Shown: one piece after another, positions 24,809 to 35,736 of the stretch
Position numbering within the stretch: position 1 is the stretch's first letter
Layout of the letters: every line of letters begins with the position of its first letter
NCBI GenBank assembly: GCA_023383015.1
Contig: JAHDXW010000002.1
Location: 141,815 to 191,255 of the forward strand
Reading direction: 5' to 3'
DNA from: Paracoccaceae bacterium
Lineage (GTDB): Bacteria > Pseudomonadota > Alphaproteobacteria > Rhodobacterales > Rhodobacteraceae
DNA length: 49,441 nt
Program-made: the position numbers and the translations under genes
The notes under the pieces: generated by a model
The model's database searches: none
What the model saw: only the letters and a program-made list of their open reading frames with translations
Told to the model about the DNA's origin: nothing

Positions 24809-26350
24809 TCAGTCCGTGACTGCGATCTCGTAGGCCCAGACCATCTCGTCCGGACGCGGGGTCCAGTCGATCCGGGCCGACATGCCGTAGACATCCATGT
24901 TGTCGAACAGGAAGATCCAGGGCGCATCGTCGCGCACCTTCTGCTGGATTTCGGCCAGGATCGCCTTGCGCCGGTCGAGGTCGTACTCGGCCATCTGCTG
25001 CCCGATCAGCGCGTCGACCTCATCCGACTGGTACTGCCGGCCGTAGCGCGGCCCGTGGATGCGGTAGCCGAGGTGCTGGTCGCAGTCCATCACCTGGTTG
25101 CCGGTGCCGACAAACAGCATCTCGTGCAGCTGCTCGCGCCAGAGCCGCAGGAACTCGGCCCACTCCGGCTGGACATGGGTGATCTGCACGCCGACGTCGG
25201 CCAGCATCCCGGCGATCGCCTCCTGCAGTTCCTTGTCCTTGGCGTAGCGGCCGACCGGCCCCAGCATCGCGACCGAGAAGCCGTCGGGATAGCCCGCCTC
25301 GGCCAGCAGGGCGCGGGCCCGGTCGGGATCGTAGGCGAAGGGCTCCACCGGCGCGGCCCCGAACAGGGTCTGGGTGCAGACGCTCGCGTTCTCGACCGCG
25401 AAGCCGCCCAGGATCACCTCGATCAGCGCCTCCTTGTCGACGGCATGGTTCATCGCCTGGCGCACGCGCAGGTCGTCGAACGGCGGACGGCGGGTGTCGA
25501 GCCCGACGAACATGTTGCGCACCGACGGCACGCTCGCCACCCGCAGCGCGGCGTTGGCCTGCACCTCGCCCGCCCGCTCGGCGGTCAGGTTGGCGATGAT
25601 GTCGACCTCGCCGTTGACCAGCGAGGCGAAGCGCGAGAATTCCTCGGGAACGGGCCGGATGACATAGCGCTCGATCGCCGCCGGCCCGCGCCAGTAGTCG
25701 GCGTTGCGCTCCAGCACGATCGCCTCGTTGCGCCGCCATTCGACGAAGCGGAACGGCCCGGTGCCGATCGGCCGCGTGCCGAACTCGGCCGACCCGATCG
25801 CCGCGAAGGCCGCCGCGGGCAGGATCGGCACGCGCACCAGCGTCGGCACGATGGTCGCCCGCGGGCCGGGCATGTGGATGATCACCGTATGGTCGTCGAT
25901 CTTCTCGACGCTGGCGACAAAGTCGCGCAGGGCCGAGACCAGCAGGCTGCGGCTGTCGGGGTTGAAGTGCCACTCGAACGAGAACACGACGTCGTCGGCC
26001 GTGAAGGGGTCGCCGTTGTGGAACGTCACCCCCTGCCGCAGGCGGATCAGCATCTGGTCTGGCTGCGGGAACTCCCAGCTCTCGGCAAGTGCGGGAACGA
26101 CGTTGCCCTCCGCGTCGCGCCAGACCAGCGCGTCGTAGATGTTCATCATGATGCCGACGCTCGAGATCAGCGTGTCATAGGCAGGGTCGAGCGATTCGGG
26201 GTCCACCCCCTGGGCCAGCGTCACCGTCTGGGCTTGTGCGGGAAGCACGGCGGTCGCCATGGCCATCAGCGCCGCGAGCGCCGAGGTCCGCGCCATCCGG
26301 CAGCCGGCGGCTGCGGTGGCACGCAAGCGGGCAGGGATGCGGTCGGTCAT
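24809..26350 (-). CDS. Peptide/nickel-type ABC substrate-binding protein (DppA-like)
   Basis: 513 residues of the SBP_bac_5 family. The leader is longer than usual: a charged N-terminus MTDRIPARLRATAAAGCR, then hydrophobic ALAALMAMATAVL and PAQAQ. The mature protein begins VTLAQGVDPESLDPAYD, with QGVTFHNGDPFTADDVVFS, RPIGTGPFRFVEW and DLRVRQAMNHAVDKEALIE, all diagnostic. AAGGAGG lies 8 nt upstream of the ATG, at the very end of the ATPase gene. It binds peptides or other medium-sized solutes; the ligand is unknown. Confidence 0.93.
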   Translation of the reverse strand: MTDRIPARLRATAAAGCRMARTSALAALMAMATAVLPAQAQTVTLAQGVDPESLDPAYDTLISSVGIMMNIYDALVWRDAEGNVVPALAESWEFPQPDQMLIRLRQGVTFHNGDPFTADDVVFSFEWHFNPDSRSLLVSALRDFVASVEKIDDHTVIIHMPGPRATIVPTLVRVPILPAAAFAAIGSAEFGTRPIGTGPFRFVEWRRNEAIVLERNADYWRGPAAIERYVIRPVPEEFSRFASLVNGEVDIIANLTAERAGEVQANAALRVASVPSVRNMFVGLDTRRPPFDDLRVRQAMNHAVDKEALIEVILGGFAVENASVCTQTLFGAAPVEPFAYDPDRARALLAEAGYPDGFSVAMLGPVGRYAKDKELQEAIAGMLADVGVQITHVQPEWAEFLRLWREQLHEMLFVGTGNQVMDCDQHLGYRIHGPRYGRQYQSDEVDALIGQQMAEYDLDRRKAILAEIQQKVRDDAPWIFLFDNMDVYGMSARIDWTPRPDEMVWAYEIAVTD

Positions 26351-26354
26351 GTCG

Positions 26355-28062
<1,708 letters not shown>

Positions 28063-28070
<8 letters not shown>

Positions 28071-29778
28071 CCGCCACCACCGGCAGGATCACCCGCGAGG
28101 GCCGCACGGCGCCGTGGAACAGCCTCTGCCGCGCGATCCGCAGTTCGGCGTTGCTGTGGAAGGGCGCGCCGGTGTTGTGGTTGCGATCGAAGGTCGGGAA
28201 GTCCGAACTCGTGATGTCCAGCCGCAGCCGGCTGCCGGGCTGCAGGCGGATGCCGACCGGCAGCATCGGCACGGCAATCTCGGTCGGTGCGTCGGGCACG
28301 AGCCGCGCGACCCGGTCGAAGCCCTCCAGATAGCGCGTCCGCAGCACGCCGTGGCTGATGTTGAAAGCCCGCCCGTCGGCCCCGACCTCGATCAGACGCG
28401 CGAAGAAGTCGGTCTCGGGCGCGTCCGAGGCGATCCAGAGCACGCAGCGCGGCGTGCCGGCCAGTGTCAGGGGCGCCTCAAGCGGCGGGGTCTGGTAGAC
28501 AAGGATGTCGCGGCGCGCGTGCAACGGGCGCTGGTCGCAGGCCTCGGCCTGGCCGTCGGCGCCCACCAGGCTCGGCACCGGGTCGGCGGGGTCGTAGACA
28601 TATCCGTCCTGCCCGGCCCCGGCCGCCGGCGCGAAGGCAAGCCTGCCGTCGCCGGCCGGGGTGTTGGCGCCGACCCGGCTGGACAGATACATTGGCACCG
28701 GCCGGCTTGCCGGCGGCGGCCAGTCCTCCCAGAAGCTCCAGCCGCGGTCATTGGCGAGGTAGAGCCGCACCGGCTTCTCGGCCGCGATGCCGGTGTCGAT
28801 GCCCTTGAGGTGGAAGTCGTAGAAGCGCCGGAACTCGGCCACGAGGTCGAGCCGCGCCGCCGGTCCGTAGTCGCGCGGGCCCGACCAGTCCTCGCGGCTC
28901 TCGACGCTGTGCAGCCAGGGGCCGATCACCAGCCGGTGCGCGCCCCGCGTCGCCGCCGGCCCGTTCGCGCGCATGCCGGTGAAATGCGCCGCCAGGCTGC
29001 TCAGCCGGTCCCACCAGCCGGTCAGCGTCAGGGTCGGCACTGCGACCTCCGGGTGCAGCCGGTCCAGCGCCCAGAGCTCGCGGTGGATGTCGCGCCAGTA
29101 CTGCCGCTGCTTGGCCGCATCGGGGCCGAACAGCGCATCGGGCACGCCATCCAGAGGCAATTGCCAGATGTGCCTGCCGCGCAGCAGCGCGTCCCAGTTG
29201 TGCAGCGCCTCCTCCTCGGTGGCGGGCCAGTCGGCATCGCCCGCCCGCCGGCGCGAGGAGACGGCCATCATGTGCTGCCAGCGCAGGCGGATGCCGGTCT
29301 CGAAGATTCCGAAGGTGCAGCCCAGCACATGCGGGGCGAAGCCCGAGGTCGCGATCGCCTTCAGCGACGGCGGCCGCGCTGCCGCCATCTGCCAGATGAA
29401 CCACGAGGGGTACGAGTTGCCCCAGGTGCCGACCTGCCCGTCGGCCCCCGGCAGCCGCGCCGCCCATTCGCAGCTCTCGAATCCGTCGGCGGCCTCGATC
29501 GGCGCCGCCGCGGGGTCCATGTGCCAGGTCCAGTCCCCGCCCGAGGCGTGGCGGCCGCGGACATCCTGCACCACTGCCAGATACCCCGCCGCGGCCAGCC
29601 GGCGGGCGACGCCGGTATAGCGCGGATGGGTGCGGTCGTAGGGGGTCCGGCACAGGAGCACCGGCCAGGGGCCGTCGCCGCCTGGGCGGTAGACGTCGGC
29701 AGCAAGCACGACACCGTCGCGCATCCTGCAGGCTAGGCCGGTCTCGACAGTCGCATGACGGGTCAGGGAAGTGGTCAC
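28063..29778 (-). CDS. CocE/NonD-type serine hydrolase (peptidase S15 family)
   Basis: 571 residues with an alpha/beta-hydrolase core and a C-terminal jelly-roll domain, as in cocaine esterase, glutaryl-7-ACA acylase and X-Pro dipeptidyl peptidase. The nucleophile is in GTWGNSYPS (about S122), the Asp in TGWWDRLSS (about D257) and the His in GPWLHSVE (about H290). The C-terminal domain includes GSRLRLDITSSDFP and a NHNTG segment. It has no signal peptide. The GTG at 29778 is preceded by GAGGGAG; a much longer frame upstream only shadows the lysR gene. As first gene of the peptide-importer operon it may hydrolyse an ester or amide bond of the imported molecule. Confidence 0.88.
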
Positions 29779-29895
29779 GGCTCCCTCACGCTGGATCTGC
29801 GGCCCCCCAACCCTAGGCCGCTGGCACCATTTGCAGAAATATTGTTTCTTGGCAGGTCGATCCATTCCGGATATGGTCCCTGCGGGTAACGGCCG
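29779..29895. promoter_or_regulatory. Divergent control region with AGAAA-N5-TTTCT palindrome
   Basis: 117 bp between the hydrolase/peptide-importer operon and a divergent lysR. An AT-rich island holds a perfect inverted repeat AGAAA-TATTG-TTTCT at 29835-29849, a good candidate LysR binding site given the T-N11-A-like size. Confidence 0.6.
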
Positions 29896-30789
29896 ATGCG
29901 CATCCGTCATGTCGAGGTCTTCCAGGCGCTGATGCGGAGCCGCTCGGTCACCCGCGCGGCCGAACTGCTGCGGACATCCCAGCCCACGGCCAGCCGTTAC
30001 CTCGGGGAACTCGAGCGCGACGTGGGGTTCTCCCTCTTCCAGCGCAGCGGCGGGCGGCTGGTGCCGACGCCCGAGGGCGAGGCGCTGTTTCTCGAGGTCG
30101 AACGGGCCTTCTCGGGCCTCGACCGCATCGCCGAGGTGGCCCGCGGCATCGCCGATTTCCGCTTCGACCGGCTGCGCATCGCCTCCATTTCCAGCTTCGC
30201 CCTGGGCGGGCTGGCGCGCACGCTGCCGGCGCTGCGACGGCGCTACCCCGAGATCGACATCGCGCTGCACGTCGGCACCTTCGACGACGTGCTGCGCAGC
30301 GTCCTGTCGAACCAGTGCGAGATCGGATTCGTCGCCTATCCGGTGGCCAACCCCTACCTCCGCCAGACCCAGCTGGTCGAGGCCGACGCGCTCTGCGCCC
30401 TGCCCGCCGGCCACCGCCTCGCCGCCCGCGACCACGTCACCGTCGCCGACCTCGACGGCGAGCCGATGGTCGGCCTGCTGCCCGACGTGCCCTCCGGCCG
30501 CAGGGTCGCCGAGATCTTCGACCACCACGGCGCCGCCCGCAAGATCGTGCTGAAGACCCAGAACGCCGCCATCGCCTGCACCTTCGTGAAGGAGCGGATG
30601 GGGGTCGCCATCCTCGATCCCTTCACCGTCAGGGCACATCTGGACGAACGGATGCTGGCCCGTCCGTTCCTGCCCGGGATTCCCTTCGCATTCTCGGCCA
30701 TCGCCCGGGCCGACCGGCCACTGCCGCGCATCTGCCAGCACCTCATCGACGCGATCGCCGCCCTTCCCGAACTCGCCGCCGGGGGCTGA
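29896..30789 (+). CDS. LysR-family transcriptional regulator of the peptide-importer locus
   Basis: 297 residues. Helix-turn-helix: VEVFQALMRSRSVTRAAELL then TSQPTASRYLGELERDVG. The effector domain begins with LRIASISSFALGGLARTLP. It is divergent from the CocE/Dpp operon across a 117-bp spacer with a palindromic site, the classical LysR arrangement, and is probably both autoregulator and inducer-dependent activator of that operon. The ligand is unknown. Confidence 0.93.
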   Translation: MRIRHVEVFQALMRSRSVTRAAELLRTSQPTASRYLGELERDVGFSLFQRSGGRLVPTPEGEALFLEVERAFSGLDRIAEVARGIADFRFDRLRIASISSFALGGLARTLPALRRRYPEIDIALHVGTFDDVLRSVLSNQCEIGFVAYPVANPYLRQTQLVEADALCALPAGHRLAARDHVTVADLDGEPMVGLLPDVPSGRRVAEIFDHHGAARKIVLKTQNAAIACTFVKERMGVAILDPFTVRAHLDERMLARPFLPGIPFAFSAIARADRPLPRICQHLIDAIAALPELAAGG

Positions 30790-30989
30790 ACGGCGCCGCC
30801 GGGCTCCGCGGGGTCGCGATGGCCAAGGCGCGAATCCCCCCCGGTACCGCGACAGGGATGCCGCCGGCCCGGCCTCCTTCCGGCCCCGTCGCGGCGCGGC
30901 CATACGCGCCCCGGGTGCCCGTCGGCGACAGCGGAAAGTCCTGCCCGCACGGCCGATGACGGCCGCGTGCCGCCGGCCGACATTGGCGG
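30790..30989. other. GC-rich spacer without a gene
   Basis: About 200 bp between the lysR stop and the promoter of the next operon. No coding signal or strong terminator was found. Confidence 0.4.
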
Positions 30990-31017
30990 TTGAAGAATAT
31001 CAGAGATATATTATGAT
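30990..31017 (+). promoter_or_regulatory. Promoter with ATAT-N7-ATAT operator (site A)
   Basis: TTGAAG (30990-30995), a 16-nt spacer and TATGAT (31012-31017) form a plausible sigma-70-type promoter 50 bp before the binding-protein start. The spacer contains ATAT (30997-31000) and ATAT (31008-31011) seven nucleotides apart, within the longer repeat AATAT-N7-ATATT. Similar elements occur at 38290-38317 and 47339-47367, so it may be an operator of the local GntR protein. Confidence 0.55.
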
Positions 31018-31066
31018 GGCCCCGGTGGCGACTGTCCGGCCGTCACAGCCCACGAGGGGGGAAGCC

Positions 31067-32137
31067 ATGACGAATGCGTCCAGACCTACGCGCCGGCACT
31101 TGCTGTCCGGCGCAGCGGCCACCGCGGCCTTTGCGGTGGCGGCGCCCTACATCGCCACCCGCGCCCACGCGCAGGGCGACCCGAAGGTGATCCGCTTCTA
31201 CACCCAGGACGGCACGCTCGGCGATCTGTACATGGAGCACTGGTACCGGCCCTTCGTCGAGATGCACGACCTGCGCGCCGAATACATTCCGCTGCAGGGC
31301 GGCAACGCGCCGATGGAGAAGCTGCAGGCCCAGATCGCGGCCGGCCGGCCCGAGGCCGATGTCATCCCGCTGCACGGCAACCAGCTTGTCTTCGCCCTGC
31401 GCAACGACATGCTGATGCCGGTGCCGCGCGACGCGGTGCCCGAATACGCCAACCTCCACGAGCAGTACATCACCGACTGGGGTCCGGGGATGGTGCTGTG
31501 GTGCTACGGGCTGGCCTACAACACCGAGAAGGTCACCCCGGCGCCCACCTCCTGGAAGGCGCTGTGGGATCCGCAATGGGCCGGGCGCGTCGCGATCAAC
31601 GAGGCGCTGAAGGACCAGGCGCTGCAGATGGTCAACATTGCCTTCAAAGGCCAGCCCTATCCGGTGGACGAGGAGACCTTTGCCCATCTGACCGCGCTGC
31701 GCCCGAACCTCGTGACGCTGTGGAGCAGCGGCGCGGATGCCGAACAACTGTTCCGCAACGACGAGATCGTGATGACCCCGTTCTGGAACGGCCGCGTCAC
31801 CCGGCTGAAGGGCGAGGGACTGCCGATCGCCTTCGCGGTTCCCGACGAGGGCTTCTTCGTGCGCCACTCCACCTATGCCATCCCCAAGGGGTCGCGGAAC
31901 CCCGAGATGGCGATGAAGTGGCTCGACTTCGTGCTCGGGGTGGAGCCGCAGAAGCGCCTCGTCGAGTTCGGCTACGGCACGCCCAACAAGCTCGTCACCT
32001 ACACCCCCGAGGAAGAGGCCGCCGTCATCGTGACCGATGCCGCGGTCGTGGCCAAGGCGGTGGAGGAGGATTTCGCCCGCATCCTCGACGAGACGCCGCA
32101 ATGGAACGACATGTGGACGGCGTGGAAGGCAGGCTGA
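31067..32137 (+). CDS. Polyamine-type (PotD-like) extracellular substrate-binding protein with Tat leader
   Basis: 356 residues. The leader contains twin arginines (PTRRHLLSG), a hydrophobic core and TRAHAQ, pointing to Tat export. The mature part starts KVIRFYTQDGTLGDLYMEHW and contains GPGMVLWCYGLAYNTEKV and PTSWKALWDPQWAGRVAI, typical of the PotD/family-1 binding proteins of this transporter class. The ATG at 31067 follows GAGGGGGGAAG. It is the first gene of a rightward operon with two permeases, an ATPase, an isochorismatase-like hydrolase and a PLP enzyme. Only distantly like the binding protein at 6.4-7.5 kb, so the two importers likely have different ligands. Confidence 0.9.
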   Translation: MTNASRPTRRHLLSGAAATAAFAVAAPYIATRAHAQGDPKVIRFYTQDGTLGDLYMEHWYRPFVEMHDLRAEYIPLQGGNAPMEKLQAQIAAGRPEADVIPLHGNQLVFALRNDMLMPVPRDAVPEYANLHEQYITDWGPGMVLWCYGLAYNTEKVTPAPTSWKALWDPQWAGRVAINEALKDQALQMVNIAFKGQPYPVDEETFAHLTALRPNLVTLWSSGADAEQLFRNDEIVMTPFWNGRVTRLKGEGLPIAFAVPDEGFFVRHSTYAIPKGSRNPEMAMKWLDFVLGVEPQKRLVEFGYGTPNKLVTYTPEEEAAVIVTDAAVVAKAVEEDFARILDETPQWNDMWTAWKAG

Positions 32138-32144
32138 GGCACTC

Positions 32145-33062
32145 GTGAGCCCGGACCGGCACCCGCGGGCCGAGGCCCCCGATGCAGCCCCTCCGGTCCG
32201 CGCCTGGGCGCGGATCGGCCGGCTGCGTGCCTGGGGGCTGGTTCTGCCCGCCGGCGTGCTCTATGCGGTGACCTTCGGCATTCCGCTGGCCATGCTGCTC
32301 GGCGCCAGCTTCGCCCGGTTCCAGGGCGGGGTGACGACGCCGGGCTTCTTCCTCGACAACTACGTCAAGATCGCGACCGACGGGGTCACGCTCGCGGTCT
32401 TCCGCAACACGGTCAGCCTGTCGCTCCTGATCACCGCCGTCGGGCTGGCCTGCGCCCTGCCGGTCGCGATGCTCATGCGCCGGGCCGGGCCGGGCCTGCG
32501 GTTGGTTGCGATGTTCGTCCTCGTCTCGCCGCTGCTGACCAGCATCATCGTGCGCAACGTGGCGTGGATGCTGATCCTCGGGCGGTCGGGGATGATCAAC
32601 AGCTGGCTCATCGACGCCGGCCTCATCAGCGCCCCGCTGCCGCTGATGTACAACCGCCTCGGCGTGGTGATCGCGGTGGTGCACGTCTACCTGCCCTTCG
32701 CCGTCCTGCCGATCTACGCCGCCCTCCGGGCGATCGACCCGGCGCGCGAACGCGCCGCGGCCAGCCTCGGCGCCGCGCCCTGGCGGGTGTTCGTGCACGT
32801 GACGCTGCCGCTTGCCGCGCCCGGGCTGATCGCCGCCTTCACGCTGCTCTTCATCCTGTCGATGGGCCTCTACCTGACGCCCGTCATCCTCGGCGGAAAC
32901 TTCGTGGTGACGCTGCCCATGATGATCACCGACGCGGCACGCAACCAGTACAACTGGCCCTATGCCTCGGCGATGTCGGTCCTGCTGCTCGCCTCGATCG
33001 TCGCGGTGGTGGCAGTCTCGGCCGTGCTCGGCCGCCTGTTCGCGGTGCCCCGCGATGCCTGA
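32145..33062 (+). CDS. ABC transporter permease, PotB type
   Basis: 305 residues with about six membrane helices and the EAA loop RAAASLGAAPWRVFVHVTLP. After a charged N-terminus of about 30 residues, LRAWGLVLPAGVLYAVTFG is helix 1. The GTG at 32145 is chosen because it lies 7 nt after the binding-protein stop with GAGG upstream; other in-frame starts lie inside that gene. It overlaps the next permease by 8 bp. Confidence 0.91.
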   Translation: MSPDRHPRAEAPDAAPPVRAWARIGRLRAWGLVLPAGVLYAVTFGIPLAMLLGASFARFQGGVTTPGFFLDNYVKIATDGVTLAVFRNTVSLSLLITAVGLACALPVAMLMRRAGPGLRLVAMFVLVSPLLTSIIVRNVAWMLILGRSGMINSWLIDAGLISAPLPLMYNRLGVVIAVVHVYLPFAVLPIYAALRAIDPARERAAASLGAAPWRVFVHVTLPLAAPGLIAAFTLLFILSMGLYLTPVILGGNFVVTLPMMITDAARNQYNWPYASAMSVLLLASIVAVVAVSAVLGRLFAVPRDA

Positions 33063-33864
33063 GCGGGGGTTCGCCACACCCGGGTTCCTGGCCCTGGCCC
33101 TGTTCGGCAGCCTGGCGACGGCGTTCCTCGTGCTGCCGCTGGCCATCCTCTGCGTGCAGTCGTTCACGGCCGAATCCTACCTCAGCTTCCCGCCGCCGAG
33201 CTTCGGGCTCCGCTGGTACCGCACCGTCCTCGCCGACCCGGAGTGGCGGCAGGCGGCGCAGTCCAGCCTGACCATCGCCGCGATCGTCACGCCGCTGTCG
33301 CTTGTCGTCGGAACGCTGGCCGCGCTCGGCCTCGACCGCGGGCCGATGCGGGGCCGCAACGTGATCTACGGCATCCTGATCTCGCCGATGATCCTGCCGC
33401 ACATCGTCCTCGGCCTTGGGCTGTTCCGGATCGCGCTCGACCTCGAGATCGACGACAGCCTGTGGTCGATCGTCCCGGCCCACCTGACCATCACGATTCC
33501 CTTCGTCGTCATCTCGGTCGGCGCAAGCCTGCAGTCCTTCGACGTCGGGCTCGAGAAGGCGGCGCAGAGCCTCGGGGCGAACCGCTTCCGGGCGCTCTGG
33601 CACATCACCCTGCCGATCATTCGGCCGGGCCTCGTGGGCGGGGGGATCTTCGCCTTCATCATGTCCTTCGACGAGTTCATCATCACCTACTTCCTCGCCG
33701 TGCAGACACGCACCCTCCCGCTCGAGATATTCGATTCGCTCCGCTACCAGGTCAGCCCGTCGATCGCTGCGGTCTCGGCACTGACCATCGCCGCCAGCGC
33801 GGCGCTGACCGTCGCGCTGATCCTGCGCGGCCAGGTCATGGCCGGCGGGAGGATCGTGCAATGA
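33055..33864 (+). CDS. ABC transporter permease, PotC type
   Basis: 269 residues, six predicted helices. The EAA loop LEKAAQSLGANRFRALWHIT and the AFIMSFDEFIITYFL segment are characteristic of PotC/YdcV proteins. The ATG at 33055 overlaps the previous stop by 8 bp. Its own stop overlaps the ATPase start as ATGA. Confidence 0.92.
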   Translation: MPERGFATPGFLALALFGSLATAFLVLPLAILCVQSFTAESYLSFPPPSFGLRWYRTVLADPEWRQAAQSSLTIAAIVTPLSLVVGTLAALGLDRGPMRGRNVIYGILISPMILPHIVLGLGLFRIALDLEIDDSLWSIVPAHLTITIPFVVISVGASLQSFDVGLEKAAQSLGANRFRALWHITLPIIRPGLVGGGIFAFIMSFDEFIITYFLAVQTRTLPLEIFDSLRYQVSPSIAAVSALTIAASAALTVALILRGQVMAGGRIVQ

Positions 33865-34916
33865 CCGCGGTCGCCCTCGACGGCGTGGTCAAGCGCTACG
33901 GCGGCGTCACCGCCGTCGACGGCATCGACCTTCAGGTCGGCAAGGGCGAGTTCCTGACCCTCCTCGGCCCCTCCGGCTGCGGCAAGAGCACGACCCTGCA
34001 AATGATCGCGGGGTTCGTGCTGCCCAGCGCCGGGCGCATCCGGATCGGCGGGCGGGACAGCACGCGGCTGCCGCCGCATCGGCGCAACGTCGGGATGGTG
34101 TTCCAGAACTACGCGCTGTTCCCGCACATGACGCTGGCCGACAATGTCGCCTTCGGCCTCCGGATGCGGGGGGTGGCAAAGGCCGAGCGCCGGCGCCGCG
34201 CCGGCGAGGCGCTCGCCGTCGTCCAGCTCACCGGCCTGGCCGACCGCTACCCCGGCCAGATATCGGGCGGCCAGCAGCAGCGCGTGGCGCTGGCCCGCGC
34301 CCTCGTCATCCAGCCCGACGTGTTGCTGCTGGACGAGCCCTTTGGAGCGCTGGACAAGCAGTTGCGCGACCGGATGCGGATCGAGCTGCGCGACCTCCAG
34401 CGCCAGCTGGGCATCTCGCTGATCTTCGTCACCCACGACCAGGAAGAGGCGCTGTCGATGTCCGACCGCATCGCGGTGCTGTCCGAAGGGCGCATCCGCC
34501 AGCTCGGCACCCCCGACGGCATCTACCGCCGCCCGGCCAACCGCTTCGTGGCCGAGTTCATGGGCCACTCCAACATCCTTCCGGCGCGGGTCGTCGAGGC
34601 GTCGGGCGATCGCGCGCTGGTGCGGGCCGGCGGCCTTCTGCTGGCGGTGTCGGGGCGTCTGTCCGCCGGCGGCGACATCGAGCTGATGATCCGCCCCGAG
34701 CGGATCGGCATCGGGCCCGCCGACGCCGGGGCGGCCATCCGCGGGCGCGTGGCCGGCATGCAGTATCTCGGCGCCAGCCTGCACTACCGCGTCGTGGTCG
34801 AGGGCGGGACCGAGCTCTCGGTCGTCACCCCCGACCCGGGCGAGGGGCGCCGCGTGCCGGGCGACCCCGTCGCGCTCGCCATCCCCGACGGCGCGCCGTT
34901 CGTGATCGGCAGCTGA
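33861..34916 (+). CDS. ABC transporter ATP-binding protein, PotA type
   Basis: 351 residues. Walker A GPSGCGKSTT, Q-loop VFQNYALFPH, signature [16 protein letters not shown], Walker B VLLLDEPFGALD and H-loop VTHDQEEA are all intact, followed by a TOBE-type regulatory domain including ELMIRPERIGIG. It drives the two permeases just upstream. The start is fixed by the ATGA overlap with the second permease. Confidence 0.94.
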   Translation: MTAVALDGVVKRYGGVTAVDGIDLQVGKGEFLTLLGPSGCGKSTTLQMIAGFVLPSAGRIRIGGRDSTRLPPHRRNVGMVFQNYALFPHMTLADNVAFGLRMRGVAKAERRRRAGEALAVVQLTGLADRYPGQISGGQQQRVALARALVIQPDVLLLDEPFGALDKQLRDRMRIELRDLQRQLGISLIFVTHDQEEALSMSDRIAVLSEGRIRQLGTPDGIYRRPANRFVAEFMGHSNILPARVVEASGDRALVRAGGLLLAVSGRLSAGGDIELMIRPERIGIGPADAGAAIRGRVAGMQYLGASLHYRVVVEGGTELSVVTPDPGEGRRVPGDPVALAIPDGAPFVIGS

Positions 34917-34970
34917 CACCCCGGCCAGGCCTCCGGCCGCAACTCGGAACACCGCAAGAGGGACGTCCCA

Positions 34971-35642
34971 ATGCACACGGTCTCCATCCCCGACTTCATC
35001 CTCGAGGCGAACCAGCGCAGGCGCGGCCGCGTCCACGCGCTCGAGCGCATCGACCCGCGCCGCACCGCCCTTCTCGTGATCGACATGCAGCATGCCTGGC
35101 TGGAGCCGGGCTTCTCGATGCTCGAGATCCCGGCGGCGCGAACGATCGTCGACAACATCAACCGCATCGCCGCGGCGCTGCGCGACGCCGGCGGCACGGT
35201 CGCCTTCACCCAGCATGCCTGGGGCGACTGGCCCGAGTTCTACGACATGTTCACCCGGCCGGGCTTCCGCGAGGACGTCATCCCCAAGACTGCCCCGGGC
35301 ACGCCCGGACACGAGCTGTGGAAGGGCATCCGCGCCGAGCCCGGCGACCTCCGCGTCGTCAAGAACCGGCCCAGCGCCTTCATCCAGGGATCATCCGACC
35401 TCGACGCGCGCCTGCGCGCGCGCGGCATCGACACGCTGATCATCACCGGCACGCTCACCAACGCCTGCTGCGAGGCATCGGCGCGCGACGCCGCCGCGCT
35501 GAACTACAAGGTCATCTTCGTCGGTGATGCCACCGCCACGCGCTCGGACGTCGAGCACAACGCGGCGCTGATCAACGTCATGCAGTTCGTCGCCGACCTG
35601 TGGATGACCGACGAGCTGATCGGGCTGATCGGCCGGGGCTGA
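34971..35642 (+). CDS. Isochorismatase-family cysteine hydrolase (N-carbamoyl amidohydrolase-like)
   Basis: 223 residues. The catalytic triad of the family is visible: Asp in LLVIDMQHAW (about D38), Lys in VVKNRPSAF (about K131) and Cys in GTLTNACCEASARDA (about C166). Amidases of this group split C-N bonds in nicotinamide, N-carbamoylsarcosine, ureidoacrylate and similar small amides. GTLTN with a following Cys and a long N-terminal extension is more like N-carbamoylsarcosine/ureidoacrylate amidases than true isochorismatases. It follows the importer genes and lies in the same region as hyuA/hyuB, so hydrolysis of an N-carbamoyl product is an attractive inference. AAGAGGGA precedes the ATG. 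Confidence 0.85.
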   Translation: MHTVSIPDFILEANQRRRGRVHALERIDPRRTALLVIDMQHAWLEPGFSMLEIPAARTIVDNINRIAAALRDAGGTVAFTQHAWGDWPEFYDMFTRPGFREDVIPKTAPGTPGHELWKGIRAEPGDLRVVKNRPSAFIQGSSDLDARLRARGIDTLIITGTLTNACCEASARDAAALNYKVIFVGDATATRSDVEHNAALINVMQFVADLWMTDELIGLIGRG

Positions 35643-35736
35643 CCCGGCCGGCCGTTCACCGGACAAGGCAGGCGGGTGCGTTCGGGCGGTGCGCGGGCAC
35701 CGCACCCGGTCGTGCGCCCGATCGGAGGGAAGGAAC